The notes under the pieces: generated by a model | What the model saw: the letters and a program-made list of their open reading frames with translations, nothing else | What the model was told of the DNA's origin: nothing | Databases searched by the model: none | Made by a program: the position numbers and the translations under genes | Shown: positions 11,159 to 23,263 of the stretch, one piece after another | How the letters are laid out: each line of letters opens with the position of its first letter | How positions within the stretch are numbered: position 1 is the first letter of the stretch | Source: Sanderia malayensis | Lineage: Eukaryota > Cnidaria > Scyphozoa > Semaeostomeae > Pelagiidae | Length of the DNA stretch: 64,000 nucleotides | Direction: 5' to 3' | Assembly (NCBI GenBank): GCA_013076295.1 | Contig: RQOL01000718.1 | Span: 4,934,081-4,998,080, forward strand

Positions 11159-14100
11159 TCTGGCATCTTCCCTCTCTTTGTAAATAGATGATGCCGCAGC
11201 TCATTTACCTGAAAGAAGCAGAGATAATTACTAAAGAGGAAAAACAAAACTCCTTTCAGACAGCAGTAGAATTTCAACGAGTAAATAATTTTAGTAATTG
11301 GCTGGCAACTTTTAATTTTCACACAAACCAGTCGAGTCTGTAACACAGATTAAAGCAACCCCTGACTAAGGAACTAAATTCAATAGTACATACCTTTGAC
11401 AGCATACTTGTCCGATCATAAAGCAGAACGATGAATCTTTCGATCACGGCAATGCATTCGTCAGGTATTTCACTTGTCCCTTCAAGCGTGTGGAGACTTA
11501 ACAATGTTGGGGTCAGATCTGGAAGGTTTTCCCATGTGGTCCATGCTCTCTTTTTTCCATGACCAAGAAAGAAAGAGGTTGTATCACATCCTGTTAGAGC
11601 GTGAAAGAGAGGCAAACTTTGCGATTTTTCTTGCCCAACCTTCCTGGAAATTTCATGAATCGGTAGCATCCTTTCATTCTTTCCTGTTCCAAATAACACC
11701 CAGAGTTCTGAGGCTTCAATCTTATCAATAACAGCAACAGCAAGTGCGACAACGTCAGTATCGACAGATCGTATTAAGATCGAGCTGTATCCAGATGCAG
11801 CTGCATCAGCAGCATGAACCATCATTCTCGTGTCTGCTTCCTCGTGTGAACATGGTGCAAGCATGTGTGCTTCTCTTGATGGATAACAGACGACTCCTTC
11901 CCTCAGCGTAACAACAAGCTCTGTTTCTCCCGTTTCAAGGTTTGCAGCTTCGGTGGATAGAAAGGAGAAAAGCTCTTTCTTATTTTCATCCAGGCGCAAA
12001 AATGTTTTCCAGTCAGTGGGCATAGGTGCTGATGGAATTACTCTTCTTCGTTGGCCTCGTCCTCTTCTTTCCCGTGAACCTGCTTTTAAGCTCTCATCAA
12101 AATAATCATCCCAAACCAAATCGACTCGCCTTGCTTTTCTGAGCCATGATTTCAAATGTGGAAGAAACATCGAGGTACTGTAATCTTTAAACGTTTTGCA
12201 CTGTTTTGGACGAAGCATCTGAACTATTACAGCTCCATCAAGAATAATGCAGCCAGGCTTTGGGTTAATACCCTCTGTATCAATTTCCTCCATCAAGCAT
12301 TGAATAAGATCACTTTTAGTACCACTTCGAAGTTGTCCACATTCAGAAATAGCTGGAGGGCTACTCTGGTTCTCATGTGTAAAAAAATCTTCAAGATCAC
12401 CATCTCTGGATTGGCAGCCAACGTACAATCGTGCAAAGAGGCGTGTGTCTTGCTTTGCCGTTTTCAGCTTTCCCGCTGACTTTGAAGGATTCCTTTTTGC
12501 TTTCTCTTTAAACAGTGCAAATTTGTTGCGCAAGATTGGCTCATTAAAGGCTACTGATCCTGTTCTCAGTCTCTGTTCGACAAATTGGTTAAACTGTGAT
12601 TCACCTGTGGCTTTTATCCTTTTTGAGCACAGCACAGCATCCGAGCCAACAATATCTTTTGATACCAATGAAAGCAGTTCAGGCCCTTCTTCGTCGAACG
12701 GATTTCCAAGTTCCTTCATCTTCTCTAACAGAGATCGTATGTCCTTGTTGAATCTGTCTGCGTGAGCTGGTGAATTTTCATGGTGTGGATACAACTTGTC
12801 CACTTCATCTTCGCTGCAAGATTCAAATTCGGAAATTATCCTGGCCATTTCTGGACCGGATACCATCCATCGTAACAGTGCTGCTGGATTTTCTGTCAAC
12901 CCAACAGCACCACCATCGCCTTTTACAAACCTACTTAACTGCTCGTGTGCTTGATCTAAGGCCATCGCTGAAAAACTGTTAGTTGTCCTCTGTGCTGTGA
13001 ATTTGCCATATTTAAATTCTTTGTACAAATCGGGATGTGTACTACTCAGTTCCAATAAATCTTTCAGATGAACTGATACCCATCTGGCATAATTCGTTCG
13101 ATCTAGTGCAAAAAACCATTTTGCCATGGAATGCAACGAAGAACAGTAAAGTTCGAAGTTTGATTCACGCAAGGATCGAATGAAAATTAGCATTTGGATT
13201 TGAATTTCCTTTACTGTGTTCCAATAATGGAACTGGGAATTCTCGGACGCTCGATCGGAACACCAATCTAAAAATGGTAAAGCTTCAGCTCCTTCAATTG
13301 ACGTCTGGTACTTCAAATATGAATCTTGCTGCAAAAGGTTGAGAACCCCTAGTGTTACCAAATGTGCGTATCTGGTCCGCTTGACTTTAGATCCAGCTAG
13401 AAGGGACTGCGCCTTTCCTGTTGTGGTCACCTGTGCTAAAACTAGTGCCTCCGTCCAACCGCTATTTTCAAGAAAGCTTCCCAGAGCGGCCAGGAGGGCC
13501 ATTTCTACATGCAATCCACCCATCATCACCATAAAACGATCTTCCCCTAATTCTTCAGGCCATGTCCATTGGATTTGTTTTGTCAAGGCAAATAATGGCT
13601 GATCACATGTCAATACGGGAGTTTGGCCAGGGTTCAAATGATCCGTAAGCTTTACTGCAATTTTCATGCTGTGTTTTATCATTGGAATTGAATGTGCACA
13701 GTCGGGGAACATTGGTAGTAGGCATGAAGACGATTTGGGTCTGACATCAACGTCGTCGTTCCGCTGTGAATTAAATACAGGCCATGGCTTCATTTTCGTA
13801 GTCTGGGACATGTCGTTTGAAATATCAGTCATCTCATCTTCTTTAAGGGCAACATGAAGGTGTTCGAGCCAGGTATACTCGTGTTGAATTGCAACTTCCA
13901 TTGTTTCCAAGTCAACTGGCAGGGGTCCCTGTAGCATTTTAATGGGAGACTGGACACATGATTTAGCTACTGGAGGTACATTTGTATAAAAGCTAGGAAG
14001 AGGCTGTATCGATTTTCTAGCTGCAGGATTGAATGGAGGCTTCTCCAACGCTACTCCCTCTCCTCCAACCAAAGGATGCTGTATAACTGAAATGGCAGTA

Positions 14101-15613
14101 CCATGGAAAGAGTCAGCAGCTGTTGCTGACGAGGGGTTGTGGTCGATGTTATCCACAGCCATTGTCGTAAAGATATCCTTGCGGAGAGACAGTGGACAAA
14201 CTATTCCAGTGGCTTCAAACTCGGCAGACAGCAGGTTTCCAAGATCTGCAGAGACTTTTAAAACCCTCTCATAACAAACAGAAATGCCAAGCTCAAATAA
14301 TCTGTCCACGAGTCCTTTCTTTCTTGTTCGTGTGTGGATCATTGTTCCAATATAAAGGGGTAGTGGTGTTTCCATGCTATTGCAATGCCTCACAAAACCA
14401 GTGTTCTGCCTTCTACTTTTCACACAATTAAACTTAATTAATTGACCGATTGTTAAAGCAGCCTGGCTATCATGCCTTGTTGACGCCGATGCTTGATTCT
14501 TTATGTTTGATCCTTCCAGTATCATATTTATTACTGCATTCAAAGATTCGGGAATTGATTTAATTTGGCAATCAGGTTCAAAAGAACCTTGAAAACGGTA
14601 TTCATGATCTAAAATATCTCTTCTTACAATGTTTGCAGCTTTCATTAGGCACATTGCATCAGAGTCATGGTCCTGAAATAGGTTATCAGATAAGAGATCA
14701 CCAATGTCCTCGTCAAAAGATAGTAATACTTCCCTACCATTTGAAACTGCACTAAGTCCCGGAAGGTATGTAGTCAGCTTGTTTTTCAAGCGAGTTGGGT
14801 GTACACGTTGATCTGTTCCAGCCCCTAACTGTGCTAACCTCGTAGAGTACTCTTTGACTAGACTTGATAGCTTGTGAACCTTGATTTCTCCTGTCTTCCT
14901 GGCGTCTTCTAGGTATGAAATCAACTCAGCAAGAGCAATGCTATCTGCCATTTTAACATCATCACATTGCCTACTTCTCTCCTTCTTTTATCCCTTGCAC
15001 GATTATACAGACTTGTCAAACATCTCTTGTGATACTTCGCCTCAATAGCTATTAGGTCTCCTGCATTTAATTTAGCAAGAAGTTTATCATCTTCCAAAAG
15101 CAGAGCAGTGGATCGGACACGGCTGTCCAAGCCAAAGGTTGATGCTGATCTTAAAACTTCTGTGGATTTTTCATCTTCACAGAAAAAGCATAGCTCATCT
15201 TTCTTTGACATGCCAGGCAAATTTCCCAATGACAACCGTGTAGTTTTCTTTCCAGATTCTGTATTGTTTTCTCCTTCCACTTCTGTGGATTTTCTTTTCT
15301 TGGCTCTTTGCAACTTTGTTTTATTATATTGATCTCTACATGACTTATGCCAGCAAGCGTTATTTGTGAAAAGTGTTTGGAAAGTACCTGTCCCATCATC
15401 AAGTGTTTCCAGGCTAATCTCTAACGGTAGTTGGCCTAGTTTTTCAAATTCCAATAGATCTTCTACTAGCGTCCTGTATCCTGCTCCATTATCTTTGCAT
15501 TTAGATAGAGCAGGACATTGTAAATTTCCTGAAATACCCTTGCAGAACAAGCATTTCCTCCAGTCAATCAAGGTAGACACTTTTACAGCTCCAGAACTTT
15601 CATTTCCACTCAT
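11159..15613 (-). pseudogene. Large multicopy-family protein with Cys/His modules and a FEN/PIN-like C-terminal region
   Basis: Minus-strand gene, at least three exons. The first part (15613 to about 14965) holds two CxxC...HxxC-type modules (CLFCKG to CWHKSC; CFFCED to YHKRC), likely zinc-binding. The frame is lost near 14965, before CDDVKMADS, by what looks like a one-base deletion; the next frame runs 14951 to 11394. The exon ends at a good donor (AAAG|GTATGT). Intron 11209-11393 follows, and the next exon (VNELRHHLFTKRGKMP) enters the N gap. Late motifs include CIILDGAVIVQML, a loop rich in SRERRGRGQ, SHEEADTRMMVHA, IRSVDTDVVALA and HALTGCDTTSFFLGHGKKRAW. Their order resembles acidic motifs of FEN/XPG/PIN nucleases, which is my inference. 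I cannot name the family. It is probably a defective copy unless the frameshift is an assembly error. Confidence 0.65.
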
Positions 15614-16474
15614 ATCTGGTCATTTTTGGCGACTGTGTCAAACAAGAAGTCAAGATCAATAGCTCAATAGCAGAATGGGCCTAGCCCTAGCAACAGACCT
15701 AAACACCCATGACAACGGGCTCAGCCTCGTTATCAACTAGGTCAATAAATAGAAAATTCACACAAGAAAATATACCCTGATTTTTTTTATTTTTATTGTT
15801 AATGCCTCGTTACCATGGCAACGAGGTATTTTCTTTGATGGCACTATATCTGAAAATGATCAGTAAGACTTGCTCTATATGTGTGCCAAGTTTCATGCTT
15901 GCATCCAAAAGTGCACGATTCCGCTAATTTTGGGTCTTAGCCGCTGGACTAATACATCTCATTGCTAAGAAACCTTGCTAAGAAACCTAAGAAAGTCTGA
16001 TGTTCAAGATTGAGACAAATTTGTTTTCTTAAATAGGGATAGCTCTTTGAAGTGGGAATAGAATTGCATTGGAAAGTAGGTATGCATTGCAAATATGATT
16101 TGGGGCAGGGCAAAAAACATTGATTGATTTGAATTTGAGCTAAAGCAGAATTTTTGCAGGGCCTAGTCTTCAGGTTAATTATGAAAATAAAATTCCTTGC
16201 AGGGCGGGGGCTTGTTGGTGCGGGATTTTCCTGTGATAAACATCTGTGAGAAATTGACACTTCTTTAAATAAAAAAAACCTGAATATTTTGTTGCCGACC
16301 AGGGAAACCAAGGTACAAAAACAAATTGAGACTCTGCCTTAATTAACATTTGTGATACATGCAAACAACAGACAGGCGTTTTTTGCTCACATTTACACTG
16401 ACAATTTGTTAAAGTCAATGTGAGCTAAAGATTTCCAGTACATACTTTTAGTCAAAGTATTTAAGAGAACTTAC
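15614..16474. other. No gene recognised
   Basis: Apart from the X-box-like palindrome I see no exon. I looked here for the C-terminal half of the SET domain begun at 16475-16640 (the conserved RFINHS-type segment) and did not find it. The stretch near 15860-15945 resembles dispersed-repeat sequence. Confidence 0.5.
15809..15822. promoter_or_regulatory. X-box-like (RFX-type) palindrome
   Basis: GTTACCATGGCAAC fits the RFX X-box consensus (GTNNCCATGGNAAC), inside a longer near-perfect palindrome at 15805-15826 with one mismatched pair. It lies about 200 bases upstream of the start at 15613. A regulatory role is inference; it could equally be part of a dispersed repeat. Confidence 0.35.
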
Positions 16475-17115
16475 CAAAGCTCCTTGCCTTTAGAGCTAAA
16501 GAAGTACAAATAGCATCCAAGCTTTGCCTTCTCGTACTTTTTTTCGCTGATCTCCCCTTCCTTTCTTGAAACAGTCTCCCCAATATACTCTAGAAGAAAA
16601 CTTCCTTTCTCAAAGGTCTTCTTCGCTATCACACCCCATCCTGCAAAATAAAAATGTTGTAAAAATCATGATATAACAAGATAACAATTATGAAACATGG
16701 ATGAATATTTATAAATTGATAGGCATTTTTAATTATATCTTATTCAATCTCTTCAATCTCCAATATCAACCTTGAGCATTATTTGCAATCGGCAAGGTCA
16801 TGAGCCTAGCCTGACCTTAAGTCTGACCTTAAGTCTCACAGAACCCCAATGAAAAATGAACCAAGGGTGACTTTTCAAATCAATCTTCATCTATCTTCTC
16901 TAACCCATCCAAGTCAAAGCAACATACTAGGGTGCTACAGGCCTAAGAACAAAAATTGGCCACAAAGAAGGCAGAAACCAAGAAGAAACTCACTCACCGA
17001 TCGACTCGTCGATGAATTTTTTATCCAGTCCATCTTGATCTTGGTGATTCCGAATCCAAAGTTTTGCAATCTCGGCAGGATTCAAAAACGTTCTTCTGGA
17101 TCTTTTTGACAACAT
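16475..17115 (-). CDS. SET-domain (lysine methyltransferase-like) protein, first two exons
   Basis: Two exons joined by an intron of GT-AG type (16641-16997). Exon 1 (16998-17115) begins with an ATG and gives 39 codons plus one base: MLSKRSRRTFLNPAEIAK and on to KKFIDESI. Exon 2 (16475-16640) opens with the two bases completing Gly and reads WGVIAKKTFEKGSFLLEY, IGETVSRKEG and GCYLYFFSSKGKEL before a donor (CTTTG|GTAAG). This is the N-terminal half of a SET domain; the GWGV, FLLEYIGE and GCYLYFF segments resemble KMT5A/SETD8-like proteins. SET domains transfer methyl groups from S-adenosylmethionine to lysines. The second half was not found downstream, so the gene is truncated or has a distant exon. 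Both exons are intact and in phase. Confidence 0.7.
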
Positions 17116-18090
17116 TTCGAATGAAGTAAATATTTAAACTTTAAAGTAAAAGCGAAAAGCGTGGCGTTGTGGAACTGAAATCCAACAAGAATCATATAAC
17201 ACCTCGTGCGTGGCTATGATGGCCTTGATGGTAGGTGTTATCAATCTTTTGTTCTTTTCCATGCCTCAAAATGACCTTTTTACTTTTCTTTTGTTGAGTT
17301 GAATAGTTTCAGTCCAACAAGCTCTCGCGGTTGCTCGCACGCTGTTCTCGACAATTTTCCAGACTTATTTCGGGATTTGAATTCCCCAGGACTTCCACAA
17401 ATTTTCCAACTAAGTAACCCAAGCGAAGGAATTTTTATTAGGGAAATTTTGGCGGAAAATCAACAATTTTCTAAATTTGGGTAACTTTGGTAAAAAATAA
17501 ATTCTTTGCGTTCGAAATATTATCAACACAGTGTCATTATCAACATACAGTAACCTACTGTACACATACATAGCAAGATAAAATGCCAGAATCCAAAAAT
17601 GAAGGTAAGAGTTTGAAAATTTATAAAAATTTTCAAGTGCAAATACCTTCGGGATATAAAAGTTTGGAGCTAGGCCAACAATGTTCATGATGGTAAAGTG
17701 AAAAGAGTACCTAGGTATGACGTCACAAAATATCAAATTTTTTGGTTTTCTTTATATGCCTGGTTTATATAATTTGACAAAGAACAAAGAAAGTTTCCAG
17801 ATGTTGCAAAAATCACCGAAATCTAGCCAGGATAGATCAGGATATAACCATAAGAAAATACGAGTTTCCAAATTGAATTAGCTACAGGTGCTTAAATTTT
17901 TAAGTGTTTTCAATCATTGAATATTTTTAAGCGCATGTCTCGTACCTGACAAAGTTAGACGCTTTCAGAAGTATACGTAAAAAATGATGTTAAGTTCTTT
18001 TGCCAAAGACATTCTTTAATTGTTCAATTCTTTAGATGTTGAAGAAAAGGTATTGCAATCCTCACAGGCAAATATAGAGACTGAAGATAC
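17116..18090. other. No gene recognised
   Basis: Upstream region of the SET exons followed by AT-rich intergenic sequence. The open frames at 17299-17484 and 17410-17736 have no recognisable domain. Confidence 0.5.
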
Positions 18091-18091
18091 A

Positions 18092-19275
18092 CAGATGGGT
18101 CTTGATCTCACTTATAAGCATTTCATTGTAAGAAATGATAATCTGATTCTATAACAGACTACATTTTGCCTAATTCAACCCACTCTTATACATCTCGATG
18201 TTTAGAAACCTTACGTAGCTTATATGCGTCTGTTACATGGGTGTTGAACTCACTCAAAAGCATTTAATAGTAAGTAATGATAATCTGCTTCTATTACGGA
18301 CTACATTGTGCCTAATTCACCCCATTCTTATGCATCTCGTTGCTTAGAAACCTTACGTAGCTTATATGCGCATTTTTACATGGGTCTTGATCTCCCTGAA
18401 AAGCATTTCATAGTAAGCAATGATAATCTGCTTCTATTACGGACTACGGTTTGCCTAATTCACCCCATTCTTATACGTCTCATTACTTAGAAACATTGTG
18501 TAGCTTATATGCGATTGTTAATGAGTCATGATCTACTCATAAGCTTTATAGTAAGCAATGATAATCTGCTTCTATTACGGACTACGGTTTGCCAATTCAC
18601 CCCATTCTATACATCTCATGCTTAGAAACCTTGTGTAGCTTATATGCGATTGTTATAAGGGTGTTGATCTCACTCATAAGCCTTTCATAGTAAGCAATTA
18701 TAATCTGCTTCTATTACGGACTACGGTTTGCCTAATTCACCCCATTCTTATACGTCTCATTACTTAGAAACCTTGTGTAGCTTATATGCGACTTGTTACA
18801 TGAGTCATGATCTCACTCATAAGCGTTTCATAGTAAGCAATGATAATCTGCTTCTATTACGGACTACGGTTTGCCCAATTCACCCCATTCCTATACATCT
18901 CACTGCTTAGAAACCTTGTGTAGCTTATATGCGATTGTTATAAGGGTGTTGATCTCACTCATAAGCCTTTCATAGTAAGCAATGATAATCTGCTTCTATT
19001 ACGGACTACGCTTTGCCTAATTCACCCCATTCTTATACATCTCATTGCTAAGAAACCTTGTGTAGCTTATATGCGACTTGTTATAAGGGTCTTGATCTTA
19101 CTCATAAGCGTGTCATAGTAAGCAATGATAATCTGCTTCTACTACAGACTACGTTTTGCCTAATTCACCCCATTCTTATACATCTCATTGCTTAGAAGCC
19201 TGACGTAGCTCATATGCACATTGTTACATTGGTCTTGATCTCACTCATAAGTGTTTTATAATACGCAATGATAAG
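18092..19275. repeat. 143-bp satellite array 1 (about 8 copies)
   Basis: Tandem monomers of about 143 bp; each contains TAGTAAGCAATGATAATCTG, TTGCCTAATTCACCCCATTC and GTAGCTTATATGCG. Because 143 is not a multiple of three, the 60-aa frames seen in the array are incidental. The first monomers (about 18092-18300) are a distinct variant (GATTCTATAACAGACTACAT, CTCGATGTTTAG, TTGAACTCACTCAAAAGC) that also begins array 2 near 24374. Some copies have one to a few bases deleted (around 18500-18640). Confidence 0.93.
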
Positions 19276-19830
19276 CTGTTTCTATTAGCAAAAATTATTA
19301 GCCCTATATTTTCGGGTTGGCTATGTTTTTATCCCTATACAGCAATTTAACACTAAATTATCGTGATAATTCCCATTTTCACATATTATTATTATCACAC
19401 TTCGATGAGGAAATAGATTATCCCGATATTTATCCCTCAACAAGCATGCCTCTAAATTATCCCTAAAGTTTAGTGACAACGACAATTCTCTTGCCATTCC
19501 CACTGTATACTATTCTGGTCCGATGATCATGGACATATATCTTAAATATATCTCACTAGCAACTATCCTGCCACTAAAGTAGATTCGAAACTGTATACGA
19601 AATGTATGCCTCAAAGTGGTTCTTAGTTTTGTGTATATCAACATTGTTTACAATTTCTGATGATGAGATTAATGCAGAATTTTGATAGTATAAACTTCAA
19701 CATCAACACGATGTGAACACAACAGATTGATTGCGTAGAAACAAATTCCGATGTCACAAGATTTATGAAACGTGCCGTACAAAGTCCGGAGATAAGTGTT
19801 GATTTATCCCCGCACGATTCCTGATCTCAT
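19276..19830. other. AT-rich spacer, no gene recognised
   Basis: Contains repeated TTATCGTGATAATTCCCA / ATTATCCC-type short motifs but no exon or element termini that I can define. Confidence 0.5.
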
Positions 19831-19833
19831 TTA

Positions 19834-20499
19834 GGCCCCGTTTACCCGGGAATGGATCCGAGTGGATCCGTTCCAAAAAAGGTTACGATAGGTGTTTCGT
19901 TTACACGGGTACGCATGGATCCGTTCCTCTTTGGGAACGGGATCGTATCTTTTTGGGCACGCTAGAAAAGCGGATCCATTTGGGTCCGTTCCCGTATCGG
20001 TGTCGTGTAAACGCTTGAAACGGAACCAGAACAGGCACGGCACTGAACTGAGGCTGTTGCAACTGAGGTTGTGTTATCGCGGGAAGTCCAAAATATAAGC
20101 AGTACAAATGTCTGGGCCTATTGAAAAGCAAGTAATATCAATTTTGTCTCTGATGTTTTCCAATATAGCTTCTTTGTTGTGTGTGGTAAGTTTAGTTTGC
20201 GAACAACATCGACAGGGATTGAAGTTCATGTTGAACCAAACAACTAGGGCAGGTGAAGTAAGGAAATTCGTGTTCGCCATTTTCTGAGAGTGTTTTGGCG
20301 CAATTACAAGTAACTAACAACAACAAAACATGCCTTAACTTGAACAACTGCGCATGCTCAACAATTGGATCCGTTCTCGTGTAAACTCAACAGCTTTTGA
20401 GTCCGTTCCCGTGTAAACGCCATACAATCGTTTCCATATCGTACCCAAAAGGCACGGACCTTTTGGGTCCGTATCTTTTTCTCTCGTGTAAACGGGGCC
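19834..20499. mobile_element. Non-autonomous TIR element (Harbinger-like MITE), 666 bp
   Basis: Left end GGCCCCGTTTACCCGGGAAT and right end CGTGTAAACGGGGCC form terminal inverted repeats, flanked by TTA on both sides (19831-19833 and 20500-20502). A 3-bp TTA duplication fits PIF/Harbinger elements. Internally the GGATCCGTTCC and GTGTAAACG motifs recur in both orientations as subterminal repeats. No transposase is encoded. Confidence 0.85.
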
Positions 20500-20790
20500 T
20501 TAGTCACAGAATTGCAGACGGGAGTTTGTTACTACTGTCGCCGTTATTGTGTTATTTTTTGATGAAGTTATTTTTTCTTATTTTTATTGTGTTATTTTTT
20601 GATGATGTTATTTTTTCTGAGTAACTAAAGTAAATTTTTTGATGAAGTAACTGAAGTAACTACAACTGAGTCCATTTTTAACACTAAAGACTCTTATGTT
20701 AAGAAAGCACACAGCATAAAACAGGCACATCTCTCTATATAATTACATAACAAGGCCAAGGAACCTTTTCTATTCAACTCCAGTATACTC

Positions 20791-21067
20791 CATAGGCGCC
20801 GACTTTTATTTTTCCCAGGGGGGCTCAAAATTAAATAACGTACAATATACATATGTATTATGTATAACAAAAAATAAAACATTGCAATAAAACAGATATA
20901 CCATCATGGTCTACAGTATCATCAGCTCAATTCTTTGATTAGTGTTTCTTCAATAAAATAAACGTGTTTTTCAGATCCCAAACAAAATTCCCAGGGGGGC
21001 TGAGCCCCCCATAGCAATTTCCAGGGGGGGCTTCAGCCCCCAAGCCCCCACGTAGTCGGCGCCTATG
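20791..21067. mobile_element. Non-autonomous hAT-like MITE, 277 bp
   Basis: Ends CATAGGCGCCGAC and GTCGGCGCCTATG are perfect inverted repeats. They are flanked by a perfect 8-bp direct repeat GTATACTC (20783-20790 and 21068-21075), the duplication length of hAT transposons. G-rich inner repeats (CCAGGGGGGCT) occur on both sides. No coding capacity. Confidence 0.88.
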
Positions 21068-21495
21068 GTATACTCTATTTGTGACTGTGTATTATAATAA
21101 GAAATATTATTGCGAAATCATGTTGCTGATTTGAATGTATATCGAAAAATCAACACTTCCATAATTCAATAGTATTATCATTGACTCCCTGTCGGTGACT
21201 CCCTACTGTGATTTCAATAAAATCGAGATGCAAGTATAATTTCACCCCTTTTATCATGGACAACCAGGATCGAAGAAACCGGTAAAAAGAATTTTTCCTT
21301 GTTTTATGAATACAGTAAAATTTATTGTGTGCATTTCATGTTTATCAGTGTCTCTGGATTTTCTTCACTCTCTCTCTCTTTCTTTGTAGTAAGCGACCGA
21401 GACCGGAAGGTAAATTCTTTTTATATTTTCGTATTTTATTTGATGTCCTTCACTCGTGCCCATCTGGTTGCTCATGGACTAAATGTTCGACGCAG

Positions 21496-21670
21496 GTACA
21501 AATTATTAATCTTTTGCGCCCCAAATGTGTGGAAAATAATCCCAAACCATTTTTTATGTTTCAAGTAGAATTCGATGAGGAGTATGACGCCGATGATGAA
21601 GATGAGGGGGAGGGGGGGGAGGAAGAGGTGGAGGATGAAGATGACGATCACAGAGTGTATCATCTTTTTG
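21496..21670 (+). other. Possible acidic exon
   Basis: Bounded by an acceptor (TTCGACGCAG) and a good donor (CTTTTT|GTGAGT). One frame stays open across it and encodes VQIINLLRPKC followed by FFMFQVEFDEEYDADDEDEG and further Asp/Glu. The acidic stretch could reflect low-complexity GAT/GAG sequence rather than a protein. No family was recognised and no confident partner exons were found. Confidence 0.3.
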
Positions 21671-22257
21671 TGAGTAAAAATCATGAAGAAATTTTGTGAT
21701 TCACGCGTTGTCCTGCCTGTCTTTGAAACTTAGACAATTTGACTTTTATTCTAAAAGGTGAGAGGCAGAAGGATGTATTTGTTGTTGCTGGCCATTTACC
21801 ACCAGATGTTAGAGGATTCCCGACGTCGCCAAGCACTGTAAGTAATCCGTCAAACTTTGGAATCGAATTTATGCTGAAATATTGGAATTTTTGGTAAATA
21901 ATTTTTGGTAATGGCAATTTCTAATTTCTCTTCAGTGATTTGCCCCATGGCCACAACAACAAGATGGCGCGTCAGGTGATCATCATATTCTATTTGTCTA
22001 TTCTGCCTATCTATTATCAAAAAAATTGACTGATAGGACAAGTTCGTCATATTCAAATCCATAGCACACTGAGGAGTCCTGTGATAAATATAAACAGCGG
22101 AACAAACACTTGTTTCCTCAAACTGTTTCAAAGTATCTCTTTGAAGATATATCCTATTTAGGTTAATATTGCATATTTATCTATAGTCCATGCTATTTCT
22201 ATGCTCCATCTCAATTTCAGGGTTGAAGATTTTTTTTGATGAGGAGCACGAACGTGT

Positions 22258-22324
22258 TCCGACAACGACAATGATCCAGTGTTCGACGGATGAGAAATCG
22301 AACGCAGGGAATTGTCGTTGTCGG
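22258..22324. repeat. 14-bp perfect inverted repeat
   Basis: CCGACAACGACAAT (22258-22271) and ATTGTCGTTGTCGG (22311-22324) can pair with a loop of 39 bases; the loop holds CGAACGC/GTTCGAC half-matches. Likely the end or core of a small foldback element. Confidence 0.6.
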
Positions 22325-22689
22325 CGTTTTTCAATTTAATCGAATCATTATCTTGTGTTTCGACCTTCCATCTGAGTGCAACAGCAAACCTTGACAAAAG
22401 AGGGTGGAAATTAATGGAGATATGAAATGCGGAACCTGCTGCGACGTGGCACCATGACCATCATGCAATGAAACCTGTATATGGCATTACATGATTATCT
22501 CCACACGATTCATGTCATCAATGCTATTTTTGTGCTGGGGGTTTTTGCCAGTAACCGTGTCAAACACAATTGAAGTTTTGACAAGTGTTGCATGCTCTGC
22601 GAAAAGTGCATCAGTTTCCATAAATGCCCATCAATTGCATTACTCGAAAAACCAAAGCGAATGAAGAGTATGAAATGGTAGGTATAAAT

Positions 22690-22960
22690 GTTAAAAAGGA
22701 GGCAGAGAATAATTTCAATTTGCGCAAACTGCGCATTGCCTCCCTACCCCACCTTCTCAACCTTCCGCATTTGCGCAAGGTTGACAAGGCAGGCGAGGGA
22801 GGCAATTCGAAAATGAGTCCTGAGGAGAAAATAGTTCGTCACGAAATATTTTCTCTTCGGGATCGTCAAGGATATTTCCTGGATGATCCGGAAGAGAAAA
22901 TATTCGAAAATGTCGAATTTGGCGCTCAAAATTTGAAAGCCAGGAAGCTTTGGCTTGAAT
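22690..22960. repeat. Foldback sequence with nested inverted repeats
   Basis: Several inverted pairs are nested here: ATTGCCTCCCT with AGGGAGGCAAT (about 22735 and 22795), and AAATATTTTCTCTTC with GAAGAGAAAATATT (about 22840 and 22890). The open frames on both strands are by-products of this symmetry. It resembles a palindromic MITE whose outer limits I cannot fix. Confidence 0.5.
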
Positions 22961-23263
22961 TGCGCATTAAAGCTACACAAATTGTTGTTGTTGTCGGAGT
23001 GATCGAGCTCTTTTCAATATGGTTTTCGCGGGGTTGATCAATTGCCATTGTTTTCTGATTATTGTTGTGTTAATTGCTTGGGGGAACTGGGGATTCGTTG
23101 GGCGTTCTAAACAAAATCTATTGTCGAAAAGTCTATTGTGCATTGTTCTTTTAATGAGAACAAAGAAACTGGATGAAATAAGAGGGTAGAGTTTTCGGAC
23201 AAACTCTGTGGTCATTCACTAACTGAAATCGAAAGACAAGTCGGATTGTGTAATTGATGATAA

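Noticed and set aside
14936..14965. A 30-base intron joining the two frames of the 11-15 kb gene
   Set aside because: GT-AG ends exist, but removing 30 bases does not change frame and leads into a stop; a one-base deletion explains the shift better.
22624..23037. 137-aa plus-strand frame and its minus-strand counterparts
   Set aside because: Both strands are open because the sequence is a foldback of inverted repeats; no domain or splice context.
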